Shown: positions 7,419-7,972 of the stretch, in pieces
Layout: each line of letters begins with the position of its first letter
How positions within the stretch are numbered: the stretch's first letter is position 1
Source: Fusobacteriales bacterium
GTDB lineage: Bacteria > Fusobacteriota > Fusobacteriia > Fusobacteriales > Leptotrichiaceae
Direction of reading: 5' to 3'
DNA: 7,972 nt
Assembly (NCBI GenBank): GCA_031285605.1
Contig: JAITVW010000010.1
Coordinates: forward strand, 1 to 7,972
The notes under the pieces: model-generated
What the model was told of the DNA's origin: nothing
Database searches by the model: none
Seen by the model: the letters and a program-made list of their open reading frames with translations, nothing else
Program-made: the position numbers and the translations under genes

Positions 7419-7471
7419 GGAAATTATAAGGATAGTATGTTACTTTATAAATTAAGGAGGCTAAACATCAT
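7419..7471 (+). promoter_or_regulatory. tig-clpP intergenic leader with AU-rich inverted repeat
   Basis: This is the only real gap in the window. Bases 7421-7430 (AAATTATAAG) can pair with 7444-7453 (TTTATAAATT): nine of ten positions including one G-U, around a 13-base loop. Nearly all pairs are A-U, so the helix is weak and is not an intrinsic terminator. It ends immediately before the clpP ribosome-binding site. I see no good -35/-10 pair, no CIRCE element and no CtsR-type direct repeat. It could tune clpP translation, or be chance in AT-rich DNA. Confidence 0.35.
7454..7460 (+). promoter_or_regulatory. Shine-Dalgarno of clpP
   Basis: AAGGAGG with 11 bases to the ATG at 7472: strong pairing but a slightly long spacer. 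No other in-frame start lies closer, and the N-terminal residues after 7472 match ClpP, so this start is favoured. Confidence 0.8.
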
Positions 7472-7972
7472 ATGTATAATCCGATAGTAATAGAAAACGA
7501 CGGCCGGGGAGAAAGAAGTTATGATATCTATTCAAGACTGCTGAAAGACAGAATAATATTTCTGGGCGGAGAAGTAGAAGATAATATGGCTAATTCAATA
7601 ATAGCACAGCTTCTGTTTCTGGATGCACAAGACAGTGAGAAAGATATCACGATTTATATTAACAGTCCCGGAGGAGTAATAACATCAGGTCTCGCAATAT
7701 ACGATACCATGCGTCATATAAATGCAGATGTATCTACAGTATGTGTTGGACAGGCAGCAAGTATGGGGGCTTTACTTCTGGCAGCGGGAACAAAAGGGAA
7801 GAGATATTCCCTGCCTAATTCCAGAATTATGATCCATCAGCCTTTGGGCGGTGCTCAGGGACAGGCAACAGATGTATTGATACAGGCAAGAGAAATGGAA
7901 AGAATAAAAACACTGGTTAATGGAATATTAAGTGAAGCTACCGGAAAAGACATCAAGGAAATATATTCAGAT
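7472..7972 (+). CDS. clpP: ATP-dependent Clp protease proteolytic subunit, 3'-partial
   Basis: ClpP forms the double-ring serine protease chamber that, with ClpX or ClpA/ClpC, degrades tagged and damaged cytoplasmic proteins. The frame runs 167 codons to the window edge without a stop; about 30 residues of a normal ClpP (190-200) are missing. The start [20 protein letters not shown] is a standard ClpP N-terminus. [32 protein letters not shown] and the catalytic-serine box [11 protein letters not shown] (Ser97) follow, then the histidine box [17 protein letters not shown] (His122). The third triad residue, an Asp near 171, would fall just past the edge, so activity cannot be fully judged, but nothing visible is abnormal. 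ClpX commonly follows in other genomes; this cannot be seen here. Confidence 0.97.
   Translation, partial: MYNPIVIENDGRGERSYDIYSRLLKDRIIFLGGEVEDNMANSIIAQLLFLDAQDSEKDITIYINSPGGVITSGLAIYDTMRHINADVSTVCVGQAASMGALLLAAGTKGKRYSLPNSRIMIHQPLGGAQGQATDVLIQAREMERIKTLVNGILSEATGKDIKEIYSD

Noticed and set aside
7419..7471. Intrinsic terminator between tig and clpP.
   Set aside because: The only inverted repeat is almost entirely A-U with a mismatch, and no U-run follows it.
1..7972. Mobile element, defence system, CRISPR array or tRNA hidden in the block.
   Set aside because: Over 98% of the window is accounted for by seven core genes in uniform style, with gaps of 53 bases or less; there is no space or compositional break for an insertion.

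Overview
The window is a single unbroken block of core housekeeping genes, all on the + strand, from an AT-rich bacterium (roughly one third G+C by eye, heavy use of AGA, ATA and AAA codons). Gene order is nusA (5' end off the window) - ylxR fused to an L7Ae-like domain - infB - rbfA - recJ - tig - clpP (3' end off the window). The codon bias, the fused ylxR/L7Ae gene and the continuation of the nusA-infB cluster into recJ, tig and clpP point to Fusobacteriota, perhaps the Leptotrichia/Sebaldella group. That placement is inference from memory of the families; a low-GC Firmicute is the main alternative.

Layout: 1-874 NusA (S1 and both KH domains; most of the N-terminal domain lies upstream). 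880-1419 YlxR/L7Ae fusion. 1406-4057 translation initiation factor IF-2, overlapping the previous gene by 14 bases and carrying a long disordered linker with tandem QNR pentapeptide repeats. 4068-4430 ribosome-binding factor A. 4435-6117 RecJ-type single-strand exonuclease with some altered motif residues. 6126-7418 trigger factor. 7419-7471 the only gap longer than 10 bases. 7472-7972 ClpP protease, cut by the window edge before its catalytic Asp.

Gaps between genes are -14, 5, 10, 4, 8 and 53 bases. No intrinsic terminator (GC-rich hairpin plus U-tract) is visible, so the simplest reading is one polycistronic message with much translational coupling, probably starting upstream of the window. 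The first half (NusA, YlxR-L7Ae, IF-2, RbfA) serves transcription elongation/termination, RNA binding, initiation and 30S maturation. The last part (trigger factor, ClpP) folds or degrades new proteins. RecJ is the DNA-repair outlier between them.

I found no mobile element, CRISPR array, tRNA, rRNA or defence system, and nothing that amounts to a new biological system. The points most worth a second look are the YlxR-L7Ae fusion with altered kink-turn-contact residues, the QNR repeat linker of IF-2, the non-canonical motifs II and III in RecJ, and the small AU-rich hairpin with an overlapping 16-codon reading frame before clpP.
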